A stretch of DNA of 64,000 nt from Mycolicibacterium canariasense (GCF_002101555.1 NZ_LQOL01000052.1:1-64000); one strand, 5' to 3'; positions 9,158-19,415 are shown, counted from the first letter of the stretch. Made by a program: numbers and translations. Notes: generated from the letters alone by a model not told the origin.

Positions 9158-9942
9158 TGGAGGTCGTCATCGGGCCCGACCCGGCCGCGCTGGGGGAGCT
9201 GGCCGCCGACGCCATCGGCGCGCTGCTCACCCGCAAACCGGACGCGGTGCTCGGCCTGGCCACCGGTTCGTCGCCGTTGGTCATCTACGACGAACTCGTC
9301 GCGCGCTGCGACGCCGGGCAGCTCAGCTTCGCCCGTGCCCGCGGGTTCACCCTCGACGAGTACGTCGGGCTGCCCGCCGAGCACCCGGAGCGTTACCGCA
9401 ATGTCATCGACACGGTCTTCGTCTCCCGCGTCGACTTCGCCCCCGGCGCGGTCGCCGGTCCCGACGGCCTGGCCGACGACATCCCGGCCGCCTGCGCCGC
9501 CTACGAGGACGCGATCGCCGCCGCCGGTGGAGTGGACCTGCAGATCCTCGGCATCGGCACCGACGGCCACATCGGCTTCAACGAGCCGGGGTCGTCATTG
9601 GCGTCGCGCACCCGGATCAAGACCCTGACCCGGCAGACCCGTGTCGACAACGCCCGCTTCTTCGGCGGCGACGTGGACGCGGTGCCCACCCATTGCCTCA
9701 CCCAGGGGCTGGCCACCATCATGGCCGCCCGGCACGTCATCCTCATCGCCCGCGGCGCGGCCAAGGCCGAGGCGGTACACCACCTCGTCGAAGGCTCGGT
9801 ATCGGCGATGTGGCCGGCGACCATCCTGCAGCACCACCCGCATGTCACCGTGCTGCTCGATGATGCGGCGGCCCGCCGCCTGCAACTATCCGACTACTAC
9901 CGCGAGGCCTACCGGTCCAAGCCGGCCTGGCAGGGTATCTGA
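9157..9942 (+). CDS. nagB: glucosamine-6-phosphate deaminase
   Basis: Converts glucosamine 6-phosphate to fructose 6-phosphate and ammonia. The 261-residue length is standard. Family motifs include [17 protein letters not shown] (phosphate site), [19 protein letters not shown] with the catalytic Asp, [23 protein letters not shown], and the C-terminal [24 protein letters not shown]. Its start overlaps the EIIA stop by one base, and nagA begins right after its stop. Confidence 0.97.
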   Translation: MEVVIGPDPAALGELAADAIGALLTRKPDAVLGLATGSSPLVIYDELVARCDAGQLSFARARGFTLDEYVGLPAEHPERYRNVIDTVFVSRVDFAPGAVAGPDGLADDIPAACAAYEDAIAAAGGVDLQILGIGTDGHIGFNEPGSSLASRTRIKTLTRQTRVDNARFFGGDVDAVPTHCLTQGLATIMAARHVILIARGAAKAEAVHHLVEGSVSAMWPATILQHHPHVTVLLDDAAARRLQLSDYYREAYRSKPAWQGI

Positions 9943-11133
9943 GTGCTGATCGCCGCCGACACCCTGCTCACCGGCACCGACCTGCTGCGGCCCGGATGGA
10001 TCGAGACCACCGGCACCACCGTGCGCGCCGTCGGCGCCGGAGTGCCCCCGGCACCGGCCGACCACAGCGCCGCGGTGGTGGTGCCGGGGTTCGTCGACAC
10101 CCACGTACACGGCGGCGCCGGCGCCGACTTCTCGGCGGGCACGGCGGCCGCCACCGCCGCGGCGGTCGGCCTGCACCGCCGCCACGGCACCACCACGCTG
10201 ATCGCCTCCCTGGTGACCGCCGCCCCCGAGGATTTGCTGCGCCAGGTCACGGCGCTGGCCGAGCACACCCACGCCGGGCTGATCGACGGGATCCACCTGG
10301 AAGGGCCATGGCTGTCCGCCCAGCGCTGCGGCGCACACGACGCCACCTTGATGCGTGACCCGGATCCCGTTGAGCTGCAACGTATTCTGGATGCCGGGGC
10401 GGGTGCGGTCAGGATGGTGACGGTGGCCCCGGAACGCGACGGGGCGCTGGACGCGATCGGTCGGCTGACCGAAGCCGGGGTGGTGGCCGCCGTCGGTCAC
10501 ACCGAGGCCGGCTACCGGCAGACCGTGGCGGCGATCGAGGCCGGCGCGACGGTGGGCACCCACCTGTTCAACGCGATGCGCCCGATCGGCCATCGTGCGC
10601 CCGGCCCCATCATCGCGCTGCTGGAAGACCCGCGGGTGACCCTCGAGTTGATCACCGACGGGGTGCATCTGGACCCGTCGATCTACCGGCACGTCTGCCG
10701 GTCGAGTGCCACCGGGGCGAGCGGAGCGACGGGAAATGACCGAGTGAGCCTGATCACCGATGCGATGGCCGCCACCGGCAATGCCGACGGCCACTACCGG
10801 CTGGGCACCATGTCCGTCGAAGTGGTGGATGGGGTGGCCCGGGTGGCCGGCACCGACACCATCGCGGGCAGCACCGCAACCATGGACGCGGTGTTCCGGT
10901 TCGCCGTCACGCACAGCGGCCTGGACCGGGATGCGGCGCTGCTGCAGGCGGTGCGCCAGGCGACCGTCAACCCGGCACGCGCGCTCGGGCTGGGCCGCCC
11001 CGGCCTGGTGCCGGGTGCACCTGCGGATCTGGTGGTGCTGGATTCCGACCTGGGGGTGACCGGGACGCTGTACCGCGGTCAGTGGGTGGTCAGCCCTGAC
11101 GACGGCGCCGGCGCCGATACCGCCACACCTTGA
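9943..11133 (+). CDS. nagA: N-acetylglucosamine-6-phosphate deacetylase
   Basis: Removes the acetyl group from GlcNAc 6-phosphate, feeding NagB. It has 396 residues with a GTG start directly after the nagB stop. Amidohydrolase motifs are DTHVHGGAGADF, HLEGPWLSAQRCGAHD, a metal-site GHTEAGY, THLFNAM and the catalytic Asp in LITDAMAATGNADGHY. An unusual ATGASGATG stretch (near residues 257-266), just before the LITDAM strand, is encoded by a repeat that also occurs in the synthetase gene at 54.2 kb. The gene end overlaps a small opposite-strand gene. Confidence 0.95.
   Translation: MLIAADTLLTGTDLLRPGWIETTGTTVRAVGAGVPPAPADHSAAVVVPGFVDTHVHGGAGADFSAGTAAATAAAVGLHRRHGTTTLIASLVTAAPEDLLRQVTALAEHTHAGLIDGIHLEGPWLSAQRCGAHDATLMRDPDPVELQRILDAGAGAVRMVTVAPERDGALDAIGRLTEAGVVAAVGHTEAGYRQTVAAIEAGATVGTHLFNAMRPIGHRAPGPIIALLEDPRVTLELITDGVHLDPSIYRHVCRSSATGASGATGNDRVSLITDAMAATGNADGHYRLGTMSVEVVDGVARVAGTDTIAGSTATMDAVFRFAVTHSGLDRDAALLQAVRQATVNPARALGLGRPGLVPGAPADLVVLDSDLGVTGTLYRGQWVVSPDDGAGADTATP
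10711..10734 (+). repeat. REP-like repeat copy inside nagA
   Basis: The DNA here is a near match (one difference in its 20-base core) to the repeat at 54255-54278. It sits in frame inside nagA and encodes an Ala/Thr/Gly/Ser-rich loop just before the conserved catalytic segment. Three occurrences in unrelated genes suggest a dispersed repeat that tolerates insertion in surface loops. Confidence 0.5.
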
Positions 11134-11308
11134 CCGCGACGTAGACCCCGGTGCCGAGCAGCACCATGATGGGGCCGCCGGGTGTGGTGGCGCCGTCATC
11201 GGAGCTCGGGATGTGCCGGGGCGCCGGCGGCTGGGGATCGTCGGGTTCGGTCAGCGCCAGCTCCTCGATTGCCGTCGCGGCATCGCTCGCCGAACCGTTC
11301 ATGCTCAT
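11090..11308 (-). CDS. small hypothetical single-span membrane protein
   Basis: A 72-residue frame from ATG 11308 (alternatives 11326 and 11302). The N-terminal half is polar and proline-rich, then one hydrophobic segment (GGPIMVLLGTGVYVAVKVW), then a run of arginines at the C-terminus, giving a cytoplasmic basic tail. No family is recognised. It overlaps the 3' end of nagA by 44 bases on the opposite strand, which lowers confidence; high-GC strands give false frames easily. The clean membrane segment with positive-inside tail is the reason for keeping it. Confidence 0.4.
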   Translation of the reverse strand: MSMNGSASDAATAIEELALTEPDDPQPPAPRHIPSSDDGATTPGGPIMVLLGTGVYVAVKVWRYRRRRRRQG

Positions 11309-11453
11309 CTCGTTGATCACCCTCATGCCAGTGCCGCCACGCTGGCAACGGCTACGACTGTACAGAGTGCCGGTTACCGGCGCGTATCGGCGACGCTGGG
11401 ACGGGCGCGGCCGGCACCGCTCACCGCCGGGTCCGGCAGGGCATGATGAGACG

Positions 11454-11840
11454 ATGCCCGAACGCAATGTGCTCGGCGGCCCGCTGGAACCCTGTGGTAG
11501 CGAACCACTCACCGGCTTCTACCGGGACGGCTGCTGCTCGACCGGCCCCGAGGATCCCGGCCTGCACTCGATCTGCGCGGTGGTGACGCGGGAGTTCCTG
11601 GAACACCAGCGTTCGATCGGCAACGATCTGTCCACCCCGATGCCCGAGTACCGGTTTCCCGGGCTGGTGCCCGGTGACCGCTGGTGCGTCACCGCCCGCA
11701 ACTGGCTGCGCGCCTACGAGGACGGGTACGCCGCCCCGGTCGTGATGGCGTCGACCCATGAACGCACCCTGGACGTGGTGCCGCTGGAGGCGCTCGCCGA
11801 GCACGCCGTCGACGTCCCCGACGACGCCAGCGACCTGTAG
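11454..11840 (+). CDS. DUF2237 family protein
   Basis: The 128-residue product shows the DUF2237 pattern: NVLGGPLEPCG near the start, TGFYRDGCCSTGPEDPGLHSICAVV, and then PGLVPGDRWCVTARNWLRAYEDG. The conserved cysteines and TGFYRDGC suggest a metal- or ligand-binding role, but the function of the family is unknown. The ATG at 11454 follows a GATGAG purine stretch. It is convergent with the PTS fusion gene, 15 bases away. Confidence 0.85.
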   Translation: MPERNVLGGPLEPCGSEPLTGFYRDGCCSTGPEDPGLHSICAVVTREFLEHQRSIGNDLSTPMPEYRFPGLVPGDRWCVTARNWLRAYEDGYAAPVVMASTHERTLDVVPLEALAEHAVDVPDDASDL

Positions 11841-11855
11841 CCGGGTCGCTCCGAC

Positions 11856-14282
11856 TCAGAGGCGCTCGCGCACCGCCGACGCCGACTCGGCCGACAACAC
11901 CTGCGCTGCCAGCGCGGCCGCGTGCGCGCCGTCGACGGCGCGCACCGCCTCCTTGGTGGCCGGTATGGCCGGCGGAGTGACGCTGAGCGCCTCCACCCCG
12001 AGCCCGATGAGCAGTCCCGCAGCCCGTTCGTCGGCGGCGAACTCCCCACAGACCGAGACGCCGGCCTGCCCGGCTGCGCCCCGGCAGGTGGCCGCGATCA
12101 ACTGCAGCACCCCGGGATCGAAGGTGTCGCCGAGCCCGGCCACCGCGTCGTTGTTGCGGTCGGCGGCCATCGTGTACTGGGTCAGGTCGTTGGTGCCTAT
12201 GGAGAAGAAGTCGACGTGCGGGGCGAACGCGGCGGCCTTCAGGGCGGCGGTGGGAACCTCGACCATCATCCCGACCTGCAGGTCGGCCGGTGGCCGCGGA
12301 CCCGTGCTGCCCAGCGCGTCGTCGAGCAGGCGGCGCGCCGCGAACAGTTCGTCGAGGGTGCTGACCATCGGGAACATCACGCTGACCGGGGTGTGCCGGG
12401 CGAGTGCGGCGATGGCCAGCAGTTGCTCGGTGAACAGTTCCGGATGCGCCAGCGACATCCGCAAGCCCCGCACGCCCAGATACGGATTGCCCTCCACCGG
12501 CAGCGGCAGGAAATCCAGCGGCTTGTCCCCGCCGACGTCCAGGGTGCGCAGTGTGATCCGGCGTCCCTCAAGCGCTTCCGCGATCTTGCGGTAGACCGCG
12601 AGCTGCTCCTCGGTGTCGGGCGCCTGCCGGCGCCCCAGGAACAGGAACTCGGTGCGGATCAGGCCGGCGAAATCGGCGCCGTGGGCGGCGGCCGCCCTGG
12701 CATCGTCCACCGAACCGAGGTTGGCGCCGACACCGATGCGCACCCCGTCGCGGGTGATTGCGGGCTCGGCCGACCGGGCCCGGGCCGCTTGCCGGCGTTC
12801 GGCGAGTGCGGCGACCTTGGCCTCGAACGCGGCGCGGACCGTGGCGCCGGGGTCGACGACGAACTCGCCGCGGGTGCCGTCGACCGCCACCGTGCTGCCG
12901 TCGGCGATGTCGAGCACCGCGGGGCCCGCCCCCACGACCACCGGGATGCCCTTGGCACGTAACAGGATCACGTTGTGCGCCTGCGGGCTGCCGAACGCCA
13001 GCAGCACCGCGGCCACCAGGCTCGGATCGAGTTCGGCGGCCTCGGCCGGGCTCAGGTCGGCGGCCACCACCACACCGCTGACCTCGTGGGCAGCGGCGGC
13101 ACTGCCCACCAGCACCCGCAGCACCTGGTCGCCGACGGCCCGCACATCGGCGGCGCGGGCCTGCAGGTACGGGTCGGTGAGTGCACTGAACTCGGCGGCC
13201 AGTTCGGTGACGGCGGCCGACCACGCGGCGGCGGCGTTGTGGCCCTGGTCGATCCGCTGCTGGGCGCTGCCGAGCAGCGCATCGTCGTCGAGCAGTAACA
13301 GGTGGGCATCGAAGATGCCGGCCTCGGTCTCACCGACATCGCGTGCGGTCCGGGCCCGCACCGTCGTGACGACCCGGCGCACCTCGGCGATCGCGGCGCT
13401 GAGGCGCCGCCGCTCCGCGGCCGGGTTCTCGCCGGGGCCGTCCGGCACCACGACATCGCCGGCACGGGCCGAGCGGGCCGGGCCGATGCCGAGACCCGGA
13501 CCCGCGCCGATCGGTTGGTTGCGGGCCGGCTCGGGCACCACTTCGATTGCTGTGCCGATGGTTTCGTCGAAGTTGCGGGCGGCCAGGGCCAGGATGTGCT
13601 CCAGCGTCTCGGCGGCCTGGCTGCCCGAGACTCGTACCTGCACCTCGTCACCGCTGCGCACGCCCAGGGTGGCGATCTTGGACAGGCTGGCGGCATCCAC
13701 CCAGCCCGAGTCGGTGCGCGGGTTTCGAATACGGGCCCGGGCATCGCGGCGACGCACCTCCTGGGCCAGCCGGGCGGCGGGACGGGCATGCAATCCGTGC
13801 GGGTTGGCGACGACGAAACTGCCGGTCAATTCGTCGGCGGCGTGTGCGTCGGCGGACTCCGGCGCGGGGGCGGCCGGGCCGAGGTGGGCGATCTTGCCGG
13901 TCAGTGCCCCCGATGCCTCGGCGGCGATCTCGGCTGCCGACGCGTCACCGGCGGCCGCGACGGCCGCCACCACCAGCCCCTCGACGAGTGGCGCGGGGCA
14001 CAGCACCACCCGCTCCCGTACCTCGTCGTCGAGCAGTTCCAGCGCGAGTTCGGCGGACAGCACGGCGCTGCCCAGATCCATCAGCACCACCGTGCCGTCG
14101 CCGGTGTCGGCGTCGGTGACGGCGTCGACGATGTCGGCGGCGTCGGTGCCGAAAGTGGTGTCGTCCAGCCCCGCCGCGATGGCAATCCGGATGTCCTTGC
14201 CGTGCACCATCTCCTGGGCCAGGGCGACGGCGGCGCGGGCCAGCGGGCGGCTGTGCGAGACGACGACCAATCCGACCGTCAC
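11856..14282 (-). CDS. dhaM: DhaM-HPr-EI multiphosphoryl transfer protein
   Basis: An 808-residue fusion in the order EIIA-Man-like DhaM (about 1-130; VSHSRPLA with phospho-His at residue 9), HPr (about 150-240; [13 protein letters not shown] with the active His) and enzyme I (about 260-808). EI carries a [19 protein letters not shown] phospho-His segment in place of the usual TSHAAI, the [10 protein letters not shown] and [17 protein letters not shown] phosphoenolpyruvate-binding motifs and [11 protein letters not shown] with the catalytic Cys. It takes phosphate from phosphoenolpyruvate to DhaL-bound nucleotide for dihydroxyacetone phosphorylation. It is the last gene of the operon and overlaps dhaL by 4 bases. 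It is the only EI and HPr in the window. Confidence 0.94.
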   Translation of the reverse strand: MTVGLVVVSHSRPLARAAVALAQEMVHGKDIRIAIAAGLDDTTFGTDAADIVDAVTDADTGDGTVVLMDLGSAVLSAELALELLDDEVRERVVLCPAPLVEGLVVAAVAAAGDASAAEIAAEASGALTGKIAHLGPAAPAPESADAHAADELTGSFVVANPHGLHARPAARLAQEVRRRDARARIRNPRTDSGWVDAASLSKIATLGVRSGDEVQVRVSGSQAAETLEHILALAARNFDETIGTAIEVVPEPARNQPIGAGPGLGIGPARSARAGDVVVPDGPGENPAAERRRLSAAIAEVRRVVTTVRARTARDVGETEAGIFDAHLLLLDDDALLGSAQQRIDQGHNAAAAWSAAVTELAAEFSALTDPYLQARAADVRAVGDQVLRVLVGSAAAAHEVSGVVVAADLSPAEAAELDPSLVAAVLLAFGSPQAHNVILLRAKGIPVVVGAGPAVLDIADGSTVAVDGTRGEFVVDPGATVRAAFEAKVAALAERRQAARARSAEPAITRDGVRIGVGANLGSVDDARAAAAHGADFAGLIRTEFLFLGRRQAPDTEEQLAVYRKIAEALEGRRITLRTLDVGGDKPLDFLPLPVEGNPYLGVRGLRMSLAHPELFTEQLLAIAALARHTPVSVMFPMVSTLDELFAARRLLDDALGSTGPRPPADLQVGMMVEVPTAALKAAAFAPHVDFFSIGTNDLTQYTMAADRNNDAVAGLGDTFDPGVLQLIAATCRGAAGQAGVSVCGEFAADERAAGLLIGLGVEALSVTPPAIPATKEAVRAVDGAHAAALAAQVLSAESASAVRERL

Positions 14283-14860
14283 GTGCCCACCACCGTTGCC
14301 GCCGCGGTGAGCAGCAGTGCCGCCGACGCCGCGCCCGGGTCGATGTGCCCGACGCTGCGCTGCCCGAGGTAGCTGGCCCGGCCCTTACGGGCCACCATGG
14401 ATTCTGTTCCGTCGCGGCCCTTTTCGGCCGCGGCGGCCGCGGCGGCCAGGTCACCGCCGGATTCCAGCGCCTCCAGCGCCGGCGCCAGGGCGTCGAACAT
14501 GGTCTTGTCACCCAGTTCGGCGCGACCCCGCTGGACGACCCCTTCGACGCCGGCCCGCAGCGCGGCGGCCAAACCCTGGTCCCACGCCGGGCCCATCCGC
14601 AGGAAGAAGGTGCCGTAGAGCGGACCGCTGGCCCCGCCGACAGACTTCACCAGCGTCATACCGATCTGTTTGCACGCCGCGGGGGCATCGGCCGGTGGTG
14701 ACTCGTCGAGGGCGGCGACCACCGCGGTCATCCCGCGGTTCATGTTGATGCCATGGTCGGCGTCACCGATCGCGGCGTCCAGATCGCTGAGATGCTGGGC
14801 GTTCTCGGCGATCAGCCGGGCGAATTCCCGTACCCAGGCCTGCAGTTGGGCCACATCCAT
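14279..14860 (-). CDS. dhaL: dihydroxyacetone kinase subunit DhaL
   Basis: DhaL holds ADP/ATP and passes phosphate to dihydroxyacetone on DhaK. The product is 193 residues with the hallmark [14 protein letters not shown] (Mg-nucleotide ligands) and [16 protein letters not shown], ending in [23 protein letters not shown]. The ATG at 14860 is chosen because GGAGAGG stands 9 bases upstream; an ATG at 14869 would leave only 2 bases from that site. It overlaps the dhaK stop by no more than a few bases and is followed by dhaM with a 4-base overlap. Confidence 0.95.
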   Translation of the reverse strand: MDVAQLQAWVREFARLIAENAQHLSDLDAAIGDADHGINMNRGMTAVVAALDESPPADAPAACKQIGMTLVKSVGGASGPLYGTFFLRMGPAWDQGLAAALRAGVEGVVQRGRAELGDKTMFDALAPALEALESGGDLAAAAAAAEKGRDGTESMVARKGRASYLGQRSVGHIDPGAASAALLLTAAATVVGT

Positions 14861-14862
14861 GC

Positions 14863-15861
14863 TCAGCATCCTCTCCGCAGCGCCGGGGTGTTGACGGGGT
14901 GGTCCCACAGGCGCAGCAATTCGTCGTCGGCGCGCAGCACGGTCACCGAGCAGCCGGCCATGTCCAGGCTGGTGATGTAGGGCCCCACCAGTGAACGGGC
15001 GATCCGTACCCCCGCCTTGTCCAGGATGGCCACGAATTCGGCGTACATGACGTACAGCTCGATCAGCGGGGTGGCGCCCATGCTGTTGACGAACAGGATC
15101 ACTCCGTCATCGGAGGCGAAGTCGAGATCGGCCAGCACGGGCTCGGCCATCTGCTCGGCGATGGCGCGGGCGGGTTGCATCGGTACCCGTTGCCTGCCGG
15201 GTTCGCCGTGGATGCCGATGCCGATCTCGATATCGGTGTCGGGCAGATCGAACGTCGGATGGCCGACCGCGGGCACGGTGCACGACGTCAGCGCCACGCC
15301 CATGCTGCGCGACGCCGCGTTCACCCGGCGCGCCACGTCGGCGACCTCGGCCAGTGGGCGGCCCAGATCCGCTGCGGCGCCGGCGATCTTCTCCACCAGT
15401 ACGGTCGCGCCGACCCCGCGCCGGCCGGCGGTGTAGGTGCTGTCCTGCACCGCGACATCGTCGTCGACGATCACCGACTCGACGGTGACACCTTCGGCGG
15501 CGGCCAGTTCGGCCGCCATCTCGAAGTTCATCACGTCGCCGGTGTAGTTCTTCACGATGTGCAGCACGCCGGCACCGCTATCGACGGTCTTGGTTGCCTC
15601 CAGCATCTGGTCGGGCACCGGGGAGGTGAAGATCTCACCGGCGCAGGCCGCGTCGAGCATGCCTTGGCCCACGAAGCCGCCGTGCAGTGGCTCGTGCCCC
15701 GAACCGCCGCCGGAGATCACACCGACCTTGCCGGCGACCGGGGCGTCGGCCCGGTAGATGATCCGGTTGGCGTGGTCGACGCGCAACTCCGGATGCGCAA
15801 AGGCGATGCCGCGCAAGGCTTCGGCGATGACATCAGCGGGGTCGTTGATGAGCTTTTTCAT
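14863..15861 (-). CDS. dhaK: dihydroxyacetone kinase subunit DhaK
   Basis: The 332-residue DhaK binds dihydroxyacetone covalently through a His. The motif [10 protein letters not shown] contains that His, [28 protein letters not shown] forms the substrate pocket, and [16 protein letters not shown] is conserved. The start is the ATG at 15861, giving [12 protein letters not shown]; the longer frame to 16146 overlaps the aquaporin gene and is rejected. It is 10 bases downstream of the aquaporin stop, in one operon with dhaL and dhaM. Confidence 0.96.
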   Translation of the reverse strand: MKKLINDPADVIAEALRGIAFAHPELRVDHANRIIYRADAPVAGKVGVISGGGSGHEPLHGGFVGQGMLDAACAGEIFTSPVPDQMLEATKTVDSGAGVLHIVKNYTGDVMNFEMAAELAAAEGVTVESVIVDDDVAVQDSTYTAGRRGVGATVLVEKIAGAAADLGRPLAEVADVARRVNAASRSMGVALTSCTVPAVGHPTFDLPDTDIEIGIGIHGEPGRQRVPMQPARAIAEQMAEPVLADLDFASDDGVILFVNSMGATPLIELYVMYAEFVAILDKAGVRIARSLVGPYITSLDMAGCSVTVLRADDELLRLWDHPVNTPALRRGC

Positions 15862-15871
15862 GCTGGGATCC

Positions 15872-16627
15872 TCAGGCTGCTGCGTTGGTGGGAGCGGACG
15901 GGGTGGCCACCGGCGCCACGGTGGCGTCGGCACGGGTGCGGGAGATGGCGACGTAACTGAGCGCAGCGAGTGCGCCGGCGAGCAGTTCGGCGAGGACGTA
16001 GACGGGCAGCTGGTGCCAGGCGACCGAGCCGCCGGCCAACTGCTGGACGAGCATCGGGCCGACGGTGCGGGCCGGGTTGATCGAGGCCCCGGTGGTGGGG
16101 GCGACGGGGATGATCGCGGCGAACACGACCAGACCGATGGCGACACCGGCCGGGGCCTTGCGGTGTATCACGCCGAAGACGGTGAACACGAGAATGAACG
16201 TACCCACGAACTCGGCGAAAAAAGCCTGTACCGGACTTGTCTGCGGGGAGTAGGTGGCGATGCCCAGCCCGGCGTCGCGGGCTGCCGTGCCCAGCACCCC
16301 CAGGATCGCTGCGGCCCCGGCGATGGCGCCCACCACCTGGGCGGCGATGTACGCGGGCACCCGCGACCAGGGGAAGTGGCCGGTGACCGCCAGCCCGATG
16401 GTCACGGCGGGATTGATGTGGTTACCGGAAATATGCCCCAGGGCGTAGACGGTGGCCACCACGACGGTGCCGAAAGCCAGTGAGATCATGCCGAGGTCGG
16501 CCATGGTGAACGGCGCGTCCCCGTTCACGATGATGGTGGCGGGCACCGCGCCCACCCCGATGAAGACGAGGAATGCCGTGCCGAGCGTCTCGGCCGCGAT
16601 CTTCTGCAAGAGCGAGGGTTCGTCCAT
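15872..16627 (-). CDS. MIP-family aquaporin/glyceroporin of the dihydroxyacetone operon
   Basis: The 251-residue membrane channel has two NPA half-helices, GNHINPAVTIG and GASINPARTVGP, and six hydrophobic spans. The Pro after the second NPA region fits aquaporin-type members more than classic GlpF (NPARD), but sequence alone does not fix the permeant. As first gene of the dhaK-dhaL-dhaM operon it probably admits dihydroxyacetone or glycerol by diffusion, after which the kinase traps it. Confidence 0.88.
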   Translation of the reverse strand: MDEPSLLQKIAAETLGTAFLVFIGVGAVPATIIVNGDAPFTMADLGMISLAFGTVVVATVYALGHISGNHINPAVTIGLAVTGHFPWSRVPAYIAAQVVGAIAGAAAILGVLGTAARDAGLGIATYSPQTSPVQAFFAEFVGTFILVFTVFGVIHRKAPAGVAIGLVVFAAIIPVAPTTGASINPARTVGPMLVQQLAGGSVAWHQLPVYVLAELLAGALAALSYVAISRTRADATVAPVATPSAPTNAAA

Positions 16628-16680
16628 ATCGCGTTCTCCCTTGAACGACGGGGCGGCACCCCGCTGCGACTATCTCGGAC

Positions 16681-16703
16681 CACATTCGATAATGTCGAAT
16701 GTG
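16681..16703 (+). promoter_or_regulatory. perfect palindrome, likely IclR-type operator
   Basis: Arms CACATTCGA (16681-16689) and TCGAATGTG (16695-16703) are exact reverse complements separated by five bases. It lies in the 140-base divergent promoter between the aquaporin-dha operon and the IclR gene, 53 bases from the aquaporin start. IclR regulators bind such sites and usually regulate both themselves and the neighbouring catabolic operon. Confidence 0.65.
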
Positions 16704-16767
16704 ATCTGGACCATACGCTTATGCTTCGGGGTGCACAAGAGGTCTGTACACGGGCGGGAGGGCCGGG

Positions 16768-17508
16768 ATGATCCAGGCGGTGGATCGTGCGCTGCGCATC
16801 CTCACGGTGTTGCAGGGTGGGCGCCGGATGAGCCTGGGTGAGATTGCCACCGCCATCGAGCTGGCGCCCTCGACGGTGCACGGCCTGGTCCGCACCCTGT
16901 TGGCGCACGGCATGGTGCAGCAGGAACTCGACTCGGGCCGCTACCGGCTGGGGCCGGCCACCCTGCGCCTGGGTAACGTATACCTGGAAAGCCTGGAACT
17001 GCGCTCCCGCGTGGCCATCTGGGCCGAAGGGCTGGCCCGGCGCACCGGCTGCGCGGTGCGCACCGCAGTGCTGTTGTTCGACGAGGTCGTGGTGGTGGCG
17101 CACGAGCCGCGGCCGGACGGTACCCGGCAGATGCCGGAGGTCGGCATCGTCATCCCCGCCCATGCGAGCGCGCTCGGCAAGGGCCTGCTGGCATTTCGAG
17201 CGAACTACGCCCCGACGGATCTGCGCAGTATGACGGGGGAGACCGTCACCGACGCCGGTGTGCTCGCCGAACAGCTCGCGCAGACCCGCCGGACCGGTAT
17301 GGCGACCGAGGTCGAGGAAGCGGTGCTCGGTGAATGTGTCGCCGCCGCCGTCGTTTTCGACTCCTCGGCCGAGGCCATCGGCGCGATCGGACTGGTGGTG
17401 CCCACCGGCCGCTGGCCGCTGGAGCCGGCCGATATCGACGCGCTGCGCGATACCGCCCGCACGGTGTCGCGCGAACTGGGCGCGCCGGTGTGGCCGCCGC
17501 GCAGTTAG
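16768..17508 (+). CDS. IclR-family transcriptional regulator
   Basis: The 246-residue protein has an N-terminal winged helix-turn-helix (VDRALRILTVLQGG, MSLGEIATAIELAPSTVHGLVRTLLAHGMV) and a C-terminal IclR effector domain (RTGCAVRTAVLLFDEVVVVAHEP, PAHASALGKGLLAF, GECVAAAVVFDSSAEAIGAIGLVVP). The ATG has a GGGAGGGCC site upstream. It is divergent from the dihydroxyacetone operon, with a perfect palindrome between them, so dihydroxyacetone or glycerol-related control is likely but not shown. Confidence 0.92.
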   Translation: MIQAVDRALRILTVLQGGRRMSLGEIATAIELAPSTVHGLVRTLLAHGMVQQELDSGRYRLGPATLRLGNVYLESLELRSRVAIWAEGLARRTGCAVRTAVLLFDEVVVVAHEPRPDGTRQMPEVGIVIPAHASALGKGLLAFRANYAPTDLRSMTGETVTDAGVLAEQLAQTRRTGMATEVEEAVLGECVAAAVVFDSSAEAIGAIGLVVPTGRWPLEPADIDALRDTARTVSRELGAPVWPPRS

Positions 17509-17613
17509 CCCGACCGCCCGCCGGTGTTCCCCGACGAACCGCTGTCAGTGGCTGCGCGGGCCGTTGGCGTAGCTCACCGGAACTTGGCGGTGTTGGGTAG
17601 GCTCGTCCCTCAA

Positions 17614-18243
17614 ATGATCGAGACTGACGAGGCGCTGCCCATCCTGCCGCGCGAGTTGACCACGATTTCCGATGAGGTCCGCGCCGTCCCGGCGCCGACG
17701 ATCCCGCAGATCGCCGCGCCCTACGGCGCCCGGGTGGCCGACCCCGACGCCGACGCCGAGATGATCTCGCAGTGGATGAATCTGCCGCACCTGGCCCAGG
17801 CGTGGGAGTACGACTGGCCGCCGGAACGCTGGCGCCTGTACCTCAAGGCCCAGCTGGCCGGCTCGTTCTCCCGCCCGTTCGTCACCAGCCGGAAGGGTGA
17901 GGATGTCGGCTATATCGAAATCTATCGGGCGGCAAAGGATTCCATCGCCACCCGGTACGACGCCGACCCGTACGACCTGGGCATTCACGCCGCCATCGCC
18001 GACACCACCCTGGTGAACCGGGGCATCGCCGCGTTGATCCTACCCAAACTGTTGGTCGACCTGTTCGCCGGCGAGCCGCGGTGCCGGCGGGTGATGTTCG
18101 ATCCCGATCACCGTAACGCCGGAGCGCGCCGGCTGGTCGAATACGTCGGGTGCACCTTCCTGGGCGAGCATCAGATGTCGAATCGCCGGATGGCGCTCTA
18201 CACGTTCCCCCGCACCCCCGACGACATCCCGGCCCACCGGTAG
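17614..18243 (+). CDS. mbtK: mycobactin lysine N-acyltransferase (MbtK)
   Basis: A GNAT-fold acyltransferase that transfers the long acyl chain from the carrier protein MbtL to the lysine side chain of mycobactin. The product is 209 residues from the ATG at 17614; the in-frame extension to 17524 is unlike the family and is rejected. The C-terminal GNAT core is visible (IATRYDADPYDLGIHAAIADTTLVNRGIA, then RRVMFDPDHRNAGARRLVEYVGCTFLGEHQ). It is convergent with mbtN, the same arrangement as the mbt-2 locus of M. tuberculosis. Confidence 0.93.
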   Translation: MIETDEALPILPRELTTISDEVRAVPAPTIPQIAAPYGARVADPDADAEMISQWMNLPHLAQAWEYDWPPERWRLYLKAQLAGSFSRPFVTSRKGEDVGYIEIYRAAKDSIATRYDADPYDLGIHAAIADTTLVNRGIAALILPKLLVDLFAGEPRCRRVMFDPDHRNAGARRLVEYVGCTFLGEHQMSNRRMALYTFPRTPDDIPAHR

Positions 18244-18245
18244 GG

Positions 18246-19415
18246 TCAGCGGGCCATCATGGCGGCATAGCCGTCATGGTCGGGCTTCATGGCCGCGGCC
18301 ACCAACTCCCAGAGCACCTCGTCGGTGCCGCCGCCGACCCGGGCCAGCTTCATGTCGCGCCAGTACTGGCCCAGCGGGGTTTCGTCGACCAGATAGCCGG
18401 TGCCGCCGAAGATGTGCATGCATTCGTTGACCACCTCTTCACCCAGCCGCGCCGCGGTGACCTTCATGGCCGCGGCGGTGCGCAGGTCCAGCGTCTTGCC
18501 CGCCGCGATGCCGACGAGTGCATGACGCAGCATGTCCACCCGGGCCTGCAGGTCGGCCACCCGCATCCGCAGCGCCTGGTGTTCGTACAGGGTGTGACCG
18601 AACTGGCGGCGATCCATCATGCGCGCCAACGTGATTCCCAGCAGTCGCTGACAGTTGCTGGCCACCTGGCCGGCCACCGACATCCGCTCGTGCGCCAATC
18701 CCCAGGAGATCGCGGCCAACCCGGTGCCCGGGCGGGCGACCAGCGCATCGGCGGGCACCCAGGTGTCGATGTGCACCGCGGCGGTGGCGAGCGGGCCGGC
18801 GCCCACCTTGCGGTAAGGCGTCTGCACCTCCACCCCGGGGTCGTTCAGCGGGACCGCGACGACCACCACGTTGCCGTGCCGGCTCGACGGGTCGTTGTCC
18901 ACATTGCGCGCCACCGCCATCACATAATCGGCGATGGGGGACAGGGAGACGAACTTCTTGATGCCCCTGACCTCGAAACCGCCGCGTGCCGACCGTATTT
19001 CGGTGCCGACGATCTGCAGGTCGGATCCGCCGGACTCTTCGGACGCGCCGATACACAACACCGCCTCACCGCGGATAGCGCGGTCGGCGATATCGCGCAG
19101 GTGGTCGTTGCGGGCGAAGCGGCGCAGGATGGCGATCGCCGAGTCGTGCAGGCTCACCCCGACCGCGATGCCGGCCGAACCCAGTCGGCCCAGCTCGGTG
19201 GCCAGGGCGATCACCTTGCCGACGTCGGGTTGCTTGTCCTGGCCCCATTTGGCGGCGAACACACCCTCACGGCCCAGGTACTCGATGAGCTCGCGCGGGA
19301 AATGTTCGGTCGCTTCGGCTTCGGCTGTCCACGCCGTGACCTGGTGGTTGAACACCCGGCCGAGCAGGGCCGCGAAGTCGTCGGTGGTCTGGTGGGACGG
19401 TGCGGCAACGGTCAC
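18246..19415 (-). CDS. mbtN: mycobactin acyl-ACP dehydrogenase (MbtN, FadE14)
   Basis: An acyl-CoA/ACP dehydrogenase of 389 residues that introduces the double bond into the acyl chain carried by MbtL. FAD-binding and family features include [59 protein letters not shown] and [38 protein letters not shown]. The GTG at 19415 overlaps the mbtM stop (GTGA) with GGAGG upstream, so the longer in-frame extension is not used. Confidence 0.94.
   Translation of the reverse strand: MTVAAPSHQTTDDFAALLGRVFNHQVTAWTAEAEATEHFPRELIEYLGREGVFAAKWGQDKQPDVGKVIALATELGRLGSAGIAVGVSLHDSAIAILRRFARNDHLRDIADRAIRGEAVLCIGASEESGGSDLQIVGTEIRSARGGFEVRGIKKFVSLSPIADYVMAVARNVDNDPSSRHGNVVVVAVPLNDPGVEVQTPYRKVGAGPLATAAVHIDTWVPADALVARPGTGLAAISWGLAHERMSVAGQVASNCQRLLGITLARMMDRRQFGHTLYEHQALRMRVADLQARVDMLRHALVGIAAGKTLDLRTAAAMKVTAARLGEEVVNECMHIFGGTGYLVDETPLGQYWRDMKLARVGGGTDEVLWELVAAAMKPDHDGYAAMMAR

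Noticed and set aside
9886..11199. 437-residue minus-strand frame opposite nagA
   Set aside because: Antisense frame; nagA motifs are decisive.
17590..17613. Possible IdeR box before mbtK (TAGGCT core)
   Set aside because: Only about 10 of 19 consensus positions match, too weak to call.
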